NCBI GenBank assembly: GCA_016711705.1
Contig: JADJSK010000013.1
Coordinates: 1-64,000, forward strand
Length of the DNA stretch: 64,000 nucleotides
Source of the DNA: Candidatus Brachybacter algidus
GTDB lineage: Bacteria; Bacteroidota; Bacteroidia; Chitinophagales; Saprospiraceae
Reading direction: 5' to 3'
The translations under genes and the position numbers were made by a program. Under the pieces are notes generated by a model. It had not been told where the DNA came from. It was given only the letters and a program-made list of their open reading frames with translations, and did no database searches. Each line of letters begins with the position of its first letter. Position 1 is the stretch's first letter. Shown one piece after another: positions 10,935 to 22,139 of this stretch.

Positions 10935-11534
10935 AGGTTTTTAATAAAAAGATGAATGTAAATTTATGAACGCAAATTTATATTAAATAATTTAATAATC
11001 TGATATATTTTCATAAGTTTCCCAAAAATATTTATAAAATGTTCATTATCAATACATTAATATTTTTAGTTGGTGGAAAAGTGTACAAATTTGTAAAACT
11101 TTGTTTAGTGGCTGATACATAAAGGTTTACAAAAGAAGGGGTAGGGTAAGTAGGCGAACAATTGTTAGTTTAGTGTGTTTTGGACAAATAGAAATCATCC
11201 AAAAAAAGAGTATTGAGAGTTAACAAAAGAGGAAAAAGGATAACACTTGTGCCAGGTGGATAGTTTTTTCTCTTCTACAAGTAGTTCGTTTACTTAGAGA
11301 ACTCAAGAATGAATTCCCATATAGGTCTCAGTGCCTTTAAGTTTTTGTTTTATAGAAGGTGATGTAAGTTCTGGTATATTTTGAAATCAGTTGAAGTCGC
11401 TGAAATTTTTATTTCCCGATTGAGTAGGACAGTGACCTATATGAATCATTGGTTCTACGCAGGAGGCAGTGGTGGTATTAGTTTCTATAATCATTATTCC
11501 AATATTGTTTATCTACTCAAGATGTTGACTCATG
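10935..11534. other. intergenic region upstream of nrdJ, no gene seen
   Basis: It contains a candidate -7 box for nrdJ at 10973-10980 and a 12-nt perfect palindrome TACAAATTTGTA at 11084-11095, which could be an operator. No cobalamin riboswitch core and no conserved small gene were recognised. A 60-codon open frame at 11381-11563 overlaps the histidine kinase end and is rejected. Confidence 0.45.
10973..10980 (-). promoter_or_regulatory. putative -7 box (TAAATTTG) of nrdJ
   Basis: On the minus strand TAAATTTGCG fits TAnnTTTG and lies about 38 bp upstream of the nrdJ start codon. No clear -33 TTG is visible. Confidence 0.35.
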
Positions 11535-13432
11535 CTAATTTGACAACGGAACTTCTATTGTAAATCTACTATAAACGCCAGATTCACTATGAACAGTTAG
11601 TTTACCACCAATCTTAACTAGCAATTCTTTTATCAGAAATAGGCCCATACCGCTACCCATCTCCCCGGCAGTGCCCAAAGCAGATTCAATATCATTCGCG
11701 TTTAATTCCTGAATTTTCTCGGGAGTCATACCTATTCCATGGTCTTCGACTGAAAGCATCAATTTATTATTTTGAACTGCAGAAGAAATAATCACCGTGT
11801 CGCCTGGATTACTGAATTTTATAGCATTGGTCAGTAGATTCCTAACTGCTATAGAGATGATGCTATTGTCTGTATTTATTTGATCAATATCTACCTTATT
11901 AATAATGACAATACTCTTTTTATCAGCCTGAGCTTTTACTTCACTGATCGTATCTCCTACACTTTCACGTAGGGAAAAAGATTTAATATCTGGAGAACCA
12001 CCTTTGATTTGAGCGTTTGCCCAGATCAGCAAATTGTCCAGCATATCGGTCATGCTATTGATCGCTTGCCATGTTTTAGTTTTGTATTTTTCTTTTTTAT
12101 CTATAGCCATTGTGTCGTTTTCAGACATAATATGATACGTTTTCAATGCTGACAATGGGCTACGCAGATCGTGACTAATAATGCCGAACAATCGATCCTT
12201 TACTGTATTGAGATTTTGTAACTGATCTTTCTGCGTATTTATTTGGATATTTTGAGTGGCTAGTTGTCTATTTTTAAGTTTGATACCTCTATAAAAAACG
12301 CTAAAATGCTTAAAACTGCCAAAATGATACCTGCCAAAAACAACAAAACATTTCGTTGATTTCGTTGGGTCAAGTTTTCAGACTCTTTCTCTGCGAGGTC
12401 GGCGTTTTTTTTCTCCATTTCATATTCTGACTCAAGTTCGACCATTACAACTTTATTGTCTATTGTAAAAAGGCTGTCTTTCAAAGAATGATACTTTTGA
12501 AGATTTATTGCCTGATTTTTGTAGTCCCCCATTTTTTCAAAGGAATCGGCAAGAGCATCATACCCTCTTGCCATGGTACTATTATCTGAGCTCTCTTTTG
12601 CATATAGAATACTTTTATTCAAGGCATTTATAGCATCTTTATATCTACCCATATCATTATAAAGGTTTCCATAATTATTATACGAAAAACTGTAAAGAAT
12701 CTTAATAAAATCATCCTTAGGCATTGTGTCCAGAATGGCTTTGCAGCTGTCATAATATATCAGAGCCTCGTTATATCTCCCCAGTTTTTTTAGCATTAAG
12801 CCTATCATACTGTAATCCTGACAATATATTATTGGGTTTTTAACATCCGCCTTTTTGTCCAGATACAGACATTTATAGGAGTAAATCAAAGCTGAATCGA
12901 ACTCTTGTTTGGTTAAAAAATAGGAGCTTTTTTTACCAATTAAATTGTAATTAAGGTCATGGTCATCTTTATAATATTTCTTAAGGATCGCTTCCTCTTT
13001 ATTTAAATATACCTTTGATTTAGTGATATCTGTATCTAGAAATATACGAATTAAATAATCGTACACTTTTAATATCCCACGGAAATCTTTTCTCTTCTCA
13101 TAGATTCGTAATGCTTTGTAGTAAGCCTCAAGTGATTTATCAAAGCTGTTCAAATGAAAATAAGATTGTCCTATATCCCTAAGATTGGATGCGATATATT
13201 CTTCTTCATTTAGTGTCTCTGCCAAACGTAGGGCCTGAAAACAGAATGCTAGCGTTCTTCTTTGATTTTTCGTCTTGAGTGAATCGGTTAAAACAGCATA
13301 GGCCTTTAATTTATTGACATCATCTGGCATTTTATTAAACACCTTGTCCAAACTATCCACCCAGCGTGTATTTTGAGCATTAGTAGCCCCAACAATAATT
13401 AATAAGAATATAAATAATAGTACTTTTTGCAT
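11535..13432 (-). CDS. TPR-containing sensor histidine kinase, one frameshift
   Basis: About 630 residues when two frames are joined at about 12285. Order: signal peptide (MQKVLLFIFLLIIVGATNAQ), tetratricopeptide repeats to about residue 320, a coiled coil (VELESEYEMEKKNADLAEKE), one membrane segment (NVLLFLAGIILAVLSIL), a second coiled coil, the H-box FGIISHDLRSPLSAL, and an HATPase with NLLTNAIKFSN, DHGIGM and GSGMGLFLIKEL. The kinase therefore senses in the periplasm and phosphorylates in the cytoplasm. The break lies in a run of six T residues (plus-strand A-run at 12294-12299); one more T restores FFYRGIKLKNRQLATQ, so it is probably a sequencing error. It lies 24 bp after the LytTR regulator gene, its likely partner. 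Confidence 0.85.
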
Positions 13433-13456
13433 TTAAAATAAGTTCGGTAGTAAAAT

Positions 13457-14200
13457 TTATTTTTGCCTTTTAATAGTGCTGTTGCCTAAAATTAAAGTGA
13501 TTACCGTCGATACATAAGTCTTGCCGATTGATAAAGGAACATTATTGAGATATATGATCTTTTCATTCTCTATGGAGGTTACAAAATTTTTATTGATGAT
13601 GTGGGATCTACTTATACGCACAAAGTCAGCATGAGCAAGCTGAATCTCTAGTTGATTCAAACTAACCAATGCTATTTTTTTATCTCCATTTTTCATGAAG
13701 AATGTTACGAAATTGCCCAAAGATTCAATATATACTACATCAGCGAAATTTAGTCTTACATGCTGATTCCTATCCTTGATAAAGAAATGATCTGCCTCTT
13801 GTTCAAAATCCTGTAGGTCATTTGCGACTTGCTCAATGGACATCAACTTTCTAACTTTATCTATAGCCCTGAAAAGTCGATCCTGAGATACGGGTTTAAC
13901 TAAATAATCCACCGCATCTAGTTCGAAAGCATCCACAGCAAAGTTGATGTGAGAGGTTATAAAGATCACCAGAGGTACCTTGGTGAGACTTTTGACCAGT
14001 TGCATTCCGCTTAGGCCCACCATCTCTATATCCAGCACCAACAAGTCAGGTTGTAATAGAATTATTTGCTCTCTGGCAGTAAGGGCATTGTCACAAATAG
14101 CCAGACAATGTAGTTGAGGAATATGCTCAAGCTGCATATGTGTATAGTCTCTGTAAAGTTCATCATCATCTACTAAAATGTAATTCAACCTTGAATCCAT
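13457..14200 (-). CDS. LytTR family response regulator
   Basis: 247 residues. The receiver domain has VDDDELYRD (acidic pocket), the phosphoacceptor Asp in LLVLDIEM, ITSH and the Lys in YLVKPVS. The LytTR DNA-binding domain covers about residues 140-240, with VYIESLGNFVTFF, VSLNQLE and the closing RSHIINKNFV. It is the first gene of a two-gene operon with the TPR histidine kinase. The target is unknown; the T9SS-secreted protein is divergently transcribed 324 bp away and could be one. Confidence 0.9.
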   Translation of the reverse strand: MDSRLNYILVDDDELYRDYTHMQLEHIPQLHCLAICDNALTAREQIILLQPDLLVLDIEMVGLSGMQLVKSLTKVPLVIFITSHINFAVDAFELDAVDYLVKPVSQDRLFRAIDKVRKLMSIEQVANDLQDFEQEADHFFIKDRNQHVRLNFADVVYIESLGNFVTFFMKNGDKKIALVSLNQLEIQLAHADFVRISRSHIINKNFVTSIENEKIIYLNNVPLSIGKTYVSTVITLILGNSTIKRQK

Positions 14201-14524
14201 ATGCTCAACTATATTCTAATTCTTTAACCAGTATTGAAATCTCAATACCAATATTTATTTTATAATATGATAGGGGAATAAATGAAATATTTCGCCAAAA
14301 TAGCAAAATAAGTTTCAATCCAATAGTTTACTGCTTGATGATTTTTGATTTTCATCTATTTTATTTATCTCTTTTCAATTCTTCGTGTACAGATATCAAC
14401 CTAATATGTACTGATCCGCTTCATTCATGTACTATTTTAAAATTGCTTCAGAATGGCATATATATTTGTCAAAATATTTTTCATTTTATAGATTGTTAGG
14501 TTAATCTGAATAAAGTTCGTTGAT
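14201..14524. other. divergent intergenic region
   Basis: It separates the LytTR regulator (minus) and the T9SS protein (plus) and should hold both promoters. No clear TAnnTTTG box or inverted operator was seen. Confidence 0.4.
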
Positions 14525-16105
14525 ATGAAATGTTTCTACTTTTTAATATTGTTCGTTTCTACTTTTTGCTTCAATGCTAATGCAAATGTTTATCTTCATA
14601 AACCAGCAAATGAACTGAAGGAAGGGAAGTCTTTTATATTACCTCCTCCCGCCAATGACGATTGCAGCGGAGCGATACTACTTACTGTGACTAAAAGTTT
14701 TGCCACAGCTATGGTTGTGGGGACGATGTTGAGTGCTACAGCAAGTACTGTTCCTGGAGGTACTTCCTGCAATACGAAATCTACAAATATAGATGTGTGG
14801 TATCGTGTTAAAGTGCCGACTTCAGGTAAGGTCGTAATAGCATTATATGCCTACGGTGGGACCACAGATGCGGAAAATGATTACTCTCTTCAGTTATTCA
14901 AAGGAAGTTGTGGAAGCCTCAACTACATTGGCTGTGATGAAGATGGGGGAACATATGAGACTCCGGGAGAATTAATGCCTGCAATATCTTTTGGCTTTCT
15001 AATCCCAAACGAAACAATTTATCTAAGAGTGAGAAAAACAGCCGCATCAATTGATAATTTTGGGATTGCTGCATATGATGCGTTTGAACCGGTGATTATA
15101 TCCACACAAAGCTGCGTGACCGCATCAGTTCAAATCACTCCTACAAGTGGAAACCTGCATAGAAATGTACCGGTGGTAGACAATACAGGTGCCCTGATAT
15201 GTGGGATTAGAGCTTTGGGAAATGACTTGGGGACTTTTACGGCAAGTCAGTATATTAATTCAGGACCAGTGAGAAAGGATGCAAAAAATATTTATTATCT
15301 AGATCGCAACTATGCGTTTACTTCCACAAAAAATCCAATAGATGTTATTATTCAACTCCCTCTTAAAGTAACTGAACGTCAGGCATTAGGTGCTGTAGAT
15401 CCAGAGGTCACCAGTGTTATAGATCTAAATATAAGTCGCCACAACCATGGATGCGCTGCCGCAGCGGGAGGTCAAGGAACTGAAGCAACCATCTGGGGTT
15501 TTGGAGGTTATGCAAATGGAATAGAAGAAATTGGATTGAGAACTGACATATTAGGATCATTTTTCTTACATGGTGGCTATATTCAATTACCTGTGACATT
15601 AAAATCATTCACTGCTATGTTGAATAAAACAAATGAAGTAGAAGTGACTTGGACATCCGAGGCTGAAAAAAATGTCGAGGTATATATTATAGAGCGAAGT
15701 GCCGATGGCAAGAATTTTGATGAAATAGGTCAATTAAAGGCGTCGGAACAGTCTCAATACACTTATACAGACGCACATCCTAATGCTGGCACGAATTACT
15801 ATAGATTAAAAGTTCAGGATTATGATCAGAGTTCAAGTTTGAGCAAGGTAGCATCCGTATCTCTTGGTAAAACGAATGGTATAAACTTCTTTCCTAATCC
15901 TGCCGACGAATTCATCACTATAAATTTCGATGAACCGAGGTTGGGTACGATAATTATTTGTGACATGAAAGGAAATCAATTAAAGACATTTAAAAAAACG
16001 GAGCAAATAATGAACTTGGATATTTCTGAACTTAATTCAGGTACTTATATTCTCCGTTATATGAACAATCAGGGTGTCTCGACATCTATGTTTAATAAAA
16101 TCTAA
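14525..16105 (+). CDS. secreted protein with T9SS type A sorting domain
   Basis: 526 residues. A signal peptide (MKCFYFLILFVSTFCFNANA) is followed by a beta-sandwich-like region with PPPANDDCSGAILL, a start common to Bacteroidota surface proteins with pre-peptidase-type domains. A middle domain has no recognisable family. The linker LPVTLKSFTA is followed by a fibronectin-like WTSEAEKNVEVYIIERS region. The end is a type IX sorting domain: NFFPNPADEFITI, ICDMKGNQLK, ISELNSGTYIL. It is exported by the Sec system and then T9SS to the cell surface or medium. The function of the passenger is unknown. Confidence 0.85.
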   Translation: MKCFYFLILFVSTFCFNANANVYLHKPANELKEGKSFILPPPANDDCSGAILLTVTKSFATAMVVGTMLSATASTVPGGTSCNTKSTNIDVWYRVKVPTSGKVVIALYAYGGTTDAENDYSLQLFKGSCGSLNYIGCDEDGGTYETPGELMPAISFGFLIPNETIYLRVRKTAASIDNFGIAAYDAFEPVIISTQSCVTASVQITPTSGNLHRNVPVVDNTGALICGIRALGNDLGTFTASQYINSGPVRKDAKNIYYLDRNYAFTSTKNPIDVIIQLPLKVTERQALGAVDPEVTSVIDLNISRHNHGCAAAAGGQGTEATIWGFGGYANGIEEIGLRTDILGSFFLHGGYIQLPVTLKSFTAMLNKTNEVEVTWTSEAEKNVEVYIIERSADGKNFDEIGQLKASEQSQYTYTDAHPNAGTNYYRLKVQDYDQSSSLSKVASVSLGKTNGINFFPNPADEFITINFDEPRLGTIIICDMKGNQLKTFKKTEQIMNLDISELNSGTYILRYMNNQGVSTSMFNKI

Positions 16106-16108
16106 AAT

Positions 16109-16504
16109 ATTTCGATAATTATAATCAATTTAACATTTTTAAAATTTATCAAAATGATTTAATTTACTGGAAACATTCATCTTAGTCCCATTTTAATTTC
16201 TAATTTCTAATTTCTGATTTCTAACTTTTTTCAAGCTCAAAACATTAGTTACATAGAAATTTATTTGCCACGAAACTTACGCCAATAATAAATACACACA
16301 CTTACAACTTTATCAAACCGAATTGTTGCCGTTCTCCTTACTTGTATGATTTCATATCATGACAATAAGGGGAATGGTCTTTTCGGCATCTTTGTGTTGT
16401 GCGGAATAGAAATTAAATCTAGTCCATAAAAAATGCTATAAACGAATTTCGGCTTATTATTATTGGAATGATTTTAATCTCGATTATTTACAGTTCGTTT
16501 TGTT
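16109..16504. other. intergenic region, stutter repeat
   Basis: No gene. 16193-16225 repeats the word TTTCTAA with changes, as also seen at 54.8 and 61.6 kb. The text GAAATTTATTTGCCACGAAAC at 16257-16277 resembles 5192-5212. The IS630 element begins at the right edge. Confidence 0.5.
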
Positions 16505-16507
16505 TTA

Positions 16508-17678
16508 TACGATAATGAAATATATTATAGTCCAAATTAGGTATTATGGATTATTTGTTATATATTTGGTCTATAATAAATATCATAATCAATATGTCAA
16601 ACGCATTACACATACCAGTAAAAGAGTCCCTGATCGAACTAAGAAATCATTTAAAGAGTGCAATTCCTATGATACAACCACGTATTAAGATGCTTATATT
16701 AATGAAGAAATCAGCAGAGAAAGCTTTGTCCAAACGTGATTTGATGGAGAGTTTAGGTGTGAGCAGCCAAAGTATTCAAGACTGGAGATCATCCTATAAG
16801 ACCGGAGGTATTGAATTATTAATGTCAAATGGTCGTAAGGGCAAATCAGGTAAGCCTTCCGTTTTCACCAAAGAGGAACATATTAAGTTGGAACAGAAGT
16901 TACGAGACCCTAAAAATGGTCTGGCGGGTTATGTAGAGTTGCAAGAATGGATTGAAAAAGAATTTAAAAAAGAGCTGAAGTACAACACAATACTAAAGTA
17001 TGCGATCAAAAATTTCGGTTCCAAGGTTAAGGTGGCCAGAAAAAGCCATGTGAAAAAGGACAGTGAATCCGTAATCACTTTTAAAAAAACTTCACGAACA
17101 AAATAGCCGACCTGGCGATTTCTGCGCCATTACATTATAGCAGTATCAATCTATATTTTCAAGATGAAAGTAGATTTGGATTGCATACTAAGTACGGAAG
17201 GGGTTTGACAGCTAAAGGAATACAGCCGGTCTGTAATTTTCAGCAAGTTTTTGAATATACTTATTTATTCGGTGCATTCTCTCCCGTGACCAGAGATCAA
17301 TTCCTATTAATAATGCCCTATTGCATTGGAGAAACTTTTCAAATATTCCTCAATCAATTTTCTGAGCAAAATAATAACAAGTACAAAATTATTGTACTTG
17401 ATAATGGCGCCTTTCACAAAGCAAAAAAGCTAGAAATACCCGACAATATTGTATTACTATTCCTACCGCCTTACAGCCCTGAACTCAATCCTGCAGAAAA
17501 AATGTGGCATCACATAAAAAGAAAATTTACCAACAAACATTTCACCAACCTTAAGGTAATTAGCCTTTTCTTCACTGAAACAATAAATCTTCTGACTCCT
17601 GATAAGATAAAATCAATATGCTCTTTCGAGTATATCTCTTTAGGTGACTTTTAGTCTATTTAATATGTCACTATCGTT
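16508..17678 (+). mobile_element. IS630-family insertion sequence with TA duplication
   Basis: An element of 1,171 bp. The left end TACGATAATGAAATATATTA and the reverse complement of the right end AACGATAGTGACATATTAAA form imperfect inverted repeats; about 24 of 32 positions agree when the flanking TA is included. TA is present on both sides (16506-16507 and 17679-17680), as expected for IS630/Tc1-type insertion. One transposase is encoded in two frames. The ends also resemble those of the 104-bp repeats at 38.3 and 42.5 kb. Confidence 0.8.
16594..17654 (+). CDS. IS630 family DDE transposase, two frames
   Basis: The first frame (16594-17106) encodes helix-turn-helix domains: SKRDLMESLGVSSQSIQDW and NTILKYAIKNFGSK. 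The second encodes the DDE catalytic domain: FQDESRFGLHTKYGRG (first Asp), IIVLDNGAFHKAK (second Asp) and LPPYSPELNPAEKMWHHIK (the Glu), all typical of IS630. The frames join at a run of seven A residues (about 17080-17086) by a -1 shift or one missing A, giving FKKNFTNKIADLAISAP. This may be programmed slippage or another homopolymer error. Start ATG 16594 is chosen because family proteins begin just before such a region. No ribosome binding site is evident. Confidence 0.85.
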
Positions 17679-17717
17679 TAAGATGGATTGATAAGTAGGA
17701 GATCACGGTTTTCGAAT

Positions 17718-17756
17718 AAAAAAGCCACTGCAAATAAATTGCAGTGGCTTTTTTTT
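17718..17756. terminator. bidirectional Rho-independent terminator
   Basis: AAAAAAGCCACTGCAA, a 5-nt loop and TTGCAGTGGC are followed by a T-run of eight. It lies between the convergent IS630 transposase and the giant secreted protein gene, and has a T-run on either strand. Confidence 0.9.
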
Positions 17757-18019
17757 AATAAAATTAATGATAACTCTTACCTGATCTTCACAAACTTACT
17801 CACGATCCACTGCTCGCTGTCTTTCGATTTCCATCTGATTTGATAGATACCGCTAGGTAGTTGTGAGGTGGAGATGTATTTGTCTGAGGTCGTTTTCTGA
17901 ACTACCTGCATCTTGCCATTGACATCGTAGATCACATATTCTATCGGTTCAGAGCTTTGTGTATCGAAGTACAACAAGTCATTGGTTGGGTTCGGATAGA
18001 CCGTGCCCGTTACTTCTGA

Positions 18020-19262
18020 TCTGGTAGTTAATCCATCGCCATCACCATCGATTGTATTTCCACCTTTGTTTGTATACAATACTCTTAGGATGACTTTGAC
18101 GATGCTTGGACAGCCATTTTCATTAGTGATGGTCACGGTGTAGACACCTGCCATGTAGCGCGTTACTTTCTTGATGAAAGGATTCTGTTGGTTACTTGTA
18201 AATCCTAACGGTCCTGACCATGAATAAGCTACTCCATTGCTGCTTGCGATAAACTGCACAGGGCTGTTTTCGTTGACAGGATTTGGTGTGGCATAGGCAA
18301 AGGATTTTGCTGATGGTTTTACCACGATGGTAAGTTCTGCATAACCAAAGCATCCGCCTTCATTGCTGATATATACATAGTATTTACCAGAAGCTGCAGG
18401 TGTGATATTGTCTATCCTTGGATCTGACTCTGTGGAGTTAAATCCATTAGGTCCATTCCATAGATAAGTACTACCACCTTCAGCATGCAATTGTAAGCTC
18501 TGTCCCTGACAGATCGTATCCTCTGATGCTGTTGCGATCGCATGGATCTGGTCATAAACCTTCACCGTCACAGAAGCTGTGGAAACACAACCCGTACTTG
18601 CTGTAAGATTCACGGTGTAAATACCTGACATATGGATCGGAATATTCTGGATGACAGGATTCTGATCTGTTGAAGTATATGTCGCCGGGCCATTCCAAAC
18701 AAAACTTCCTGTTCCTGAGGCAAACAACTGGATCTTAGATCCTTCACATGTTTGTGTGAGTGTTGGATTTGCTGAAAGCGCAGGAGGATTATTAATTGTG
18801 ATGTTCAGTGTTGTTGTTGCTGTACATCCATTTGGACTTGTTACCACCAGTATATATAATCCGCTATTGGCTACAGTTACATTTGGTATCTGAGGATTTT
18901 GCTGATTGCTTGTAAATCCATTAGGTCCGGACCATGCATATGATCCTGCTCCTGTGCCATGTAACTGAAGGTTACTACCTACACAAGCGGTCGATAGCTC
19001 ATAAGAAGCGGTTGCGATCGGTGGATAGTTAACGCTCAGTTGTGAAGACAATACTACAGAACAACCATAAGTATTAGATACAGTGACAAAGTACTTACCA
19101 GCCTGCAGATGAGTAGTCAACAAAATAGTTGGATTCTGTGCAGAGGATGTCCATCCCAGAGGACCTGACCAACTGTAAGTACTACCTCCTGAAGCAGAAA
19201 GCTGCACTGTAGAACCAACACAAGCCGGATTAGGAGCTATTGATATTGTTCCAATACGTTTA
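18020..19262 (-). repeat. Ig-like coding repeats near the C-terminus
   Basis: About five related units of roughly 80 residues, each with CxGSxxxLxAxGxxxYxWxGP and a closing Gly-x-Tyr-x-Val-x-Val. They differ more from each other than the 276-bp units upstream, so this is an older expansion. Confidence 0.7.
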
Positions 19263-21200
19263 GGATTAACGATGACGGTGGCTGTGGTGGTTGTTCCAAT
19301 ACAACCATTTGCAGAAGGCGTGATCGTAAAGGTCACGGTGATCGGTGCGGAAGTGGTATTGGTAAGTGCTCCGAAGATATTATTACCCGAACCAGATGCT
19401 GCGATACCGGTGACAGTTGCAGTATTGTTGCGTGTCCATGTGAAAGTTGTTCCGATTACCGGACCCGACAGTGTTATGGTAGTGATAAGAGTTTCTGAAC
19501 AGATGGTCTGTGTGGCAGGAGTCGCTACCGCTGTTGGCGTTGGATTAACCAATACCGTTGCAGTGATTGCCGCTCCCGGACAACCGTTCGCTGTCGGTAT
19601 GATCGTAAATGTTACGGTCACAGGCGCATTGGTTGTATTGGTCAGTATTCCGGAGATGTTTCCTGATCCGCTGGCAGCTATGCCTGTGACGGTTCCTGTA
19701 TTGTTGCGTGTCCATGCATAGGTTGTTCCACTTACTGCACCTGTCAGTACAATGGTACTGATCGAAGTCGCAGAACAGATGGTCTGTGTTGCCGGTGTTG
19801 CAACTGCATTTGGTGTTGGATTAACCAATACTGTTGCAGTGATAGCTGCTCCAGGACAACTATTTGCTGTCGGTATGATCGTAAAGGTCACTGTCACAGG
19901 CGCATTGGTTGTATTAGTCAGTGTTCCGGATATGTTTCCTGATCCGCTGGCAGCTATGCCTGTTACAGTTCCTGTATTGTTGCGAGTCCATGCATACGTC
20001 GTTCCAGATACAGCGCCTGTCAATACAATGGTACTGATCGAAGATGCTGAACAGATGGTTTGTGATGCCGGCGTTGCAACTGCGTTTGGCGTTGGATTAA
20101 CCAATACCGTTGCAGTGATAGCTGCTCCAGGACAACTATTTGCTGTCGGTATGATCGTAAAGGTCACTGTCACAGGCGCATTGGTTGTATTGGTCAGTGA
20201 GCCTGAGATATTTCCGCTACCTGAAGCTGCGATGCCTGTTACTGCAACTGCATTATCCCTGGTCCAAGCGTAAGTAGTTCCGCTTACAGCGCCAGATAAT
20301 ACAATTGTGCTTATTGAAGCGGCTGAACAGATGGTTTGTGTGGCTGGCGTTGCAACTGCATTTGGTGTTGGGTTAACCAGAACCGTTGCAGTGATAGCTG
20401 CTCCAGGACAACTGTTTGCTGTCGGTATGATCGTAAAGGTCACGGTCACTGGCGCATTGGTTGTATTTGTTAAAGAGCCTGAGATGTTGCCGGAACCTGA
20501 AGCTGCGATGCCTGTTACTGCAACTGCATTATCCCTGGTCCAGGCATATGTTGTTCCACTCACAGCACCTGAAAGTACAATTGTACTGATCGAAGCTGCA
20601 GAACAGATGGTTTGTGTGGCTGGCGTTGCCACTGCGTTCGGTGTTGGGTTAACCAGAACCGTTGCTGTGATAGCTGCTCCAGGACAACTGTTTGCTGTCG
20701 GTATGATCGTGAAGGTCACGGTAACTGGCGCATTGGTTGTATTTGTTAAAGAGCCTGAGATGTTGCCCGAACCCGATGAAGCAATACCCGTTACTGTGCC
20801 GGAATGATCCCTTGTCCAAGCATACGTTGTTCCACTTACAGCGCCAGATAATACAATCGTACTGATCGAAGCGGCAGAACAGATCGTTTGTGAAGCAGGT
20901 GTTGCCACTGCATTCGGAGTTGGATTAACCAGAACCGTTGCAGTGATAGCCGCTCCTGGACAACTGTTTGCAGTTGGTGTGATCGTAAAGGTCACGGTGA
21001 CAGGAGCACTTGTGGTATTGGTCAATGAGCCCGAGATGTTACCTGATCCACTTGATGCGATGCCGGTGACACTTGCTGCATTGTCTCTAGTCCAAGCGTA
21101 AGTTGTTCCAGATACGTTTCCTGATAATACAATCGTACTGATCGAAGCTGCAGAACAGATGGTCTGTGAAGCCGGCGTTGCCACAGCATTCGGTGTTGAT
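19263..21200 (-). repeat. seven tandem 276-bp coding repeats (92-residue units)
   Basis: Seven units begin at TPNAVATPA-QTICS and end at ATVLVNP. The third and fourth appear identical in protein; units 1 and 7 are the most divergent. Each has WTRxNxxxVTGIAASGSGN and one Cys pair (TICS/NSCPG). The copies are close in DNA as well. Such arrays change length by recombination, and short-read assembly may have collapsed copies. Confidence 0.88.
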
Positions 21201-22139
21201 TGACCGTTACTGTAATAGTTGTATGGTGCACCCGTACAACCAAGAGATGACACAGGAGTAACAACATATTGTACAGTACCTGCTGCTGAACCCGGATTGG
21301 TCAATGTTTGAGCTATGGAAGTACCACAACTACTTGCACAAGCGCTGGCGCCTGTTATTCCACCCGTGATAGTACCTATCATCCAGGTAAAGGTAGTTCC
21401 AGGATCTGTACTTGCCATCAAAGCAATACTGGTGGCAGTGCCACTACAGATAGTCGCCGTAGCGGCAGTTGTTACTACCGGTACAGGATTAACTAATATA
21501 CTTGCCGTCGCCGATGGCCGACAATTAACATCAGTAGGAGTCGGTGAAAGAATAGCATATATAAAGTTATTACCGACTGGTAAAATACTTGTAGTAGTCG
21601 TGGCTCCTGTTCCTCCACCTGTAAGGCTTCCATTTGGAATGGTTGCAATGTCTGTTCCACCAGTATAAGGATCAGCAGGAGCTGCACTGAAGTATTTAAA
21701 TGTGATGCCGTAGCTATTAGGATTCATCGTTGTTAAACCCGAAGCTGTTAGGATTACGTTACTTCCTGAACATACTTCTGGAGTTGGATTAGTTGTCAGC
21801 GTCGGTATCGTAGGGCAACAAACATCCACTGTTACATCTACGGTGAATGGTGCTCCGGGGCATCCGTTGGCTGTTGGAGTGACTGTATATCTTACCACTC
21901 CGGATGTTGTTCCTGTATTGGTCAGCGTCTGAATGATCGAAGTGCCACAGGCTGCAGCACAATTACTGAATCCAGTGATAGTGCCACCCGAAGGAGCAGT
22001 TTGTATCGTTGCCGTCCAGGTATATGTGGTACCGGTTACTGTTGAACTTAATGCCACATTGCTAGCTGTTCCCCCACAGATTGTTTGCGGCGAAGCGGAG
22101 CCAACTGGGGTTGGATTGACAGTGATTGTGAAGGTTTTT

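Noticed and set aside
10935..11534. Cobalamin riboswitch upstream of the B12-dependent reductase
   Set aside because: I looked for the conserved B12-box core and did not see it on the minus strand.
19272..20807. Long plus-strand open frames (up to 173 codons)
   Set aside because: They are mirror frames of the coding repeats on the other strand, repeat the same period and have no start signals or family match.
19263..21200. Regular repeats suggesting a CRISPR array
   Set aside because: The 276-bp period is coding throughout on the minus strand and has no spacers; it encodes 92-residue protein domains.
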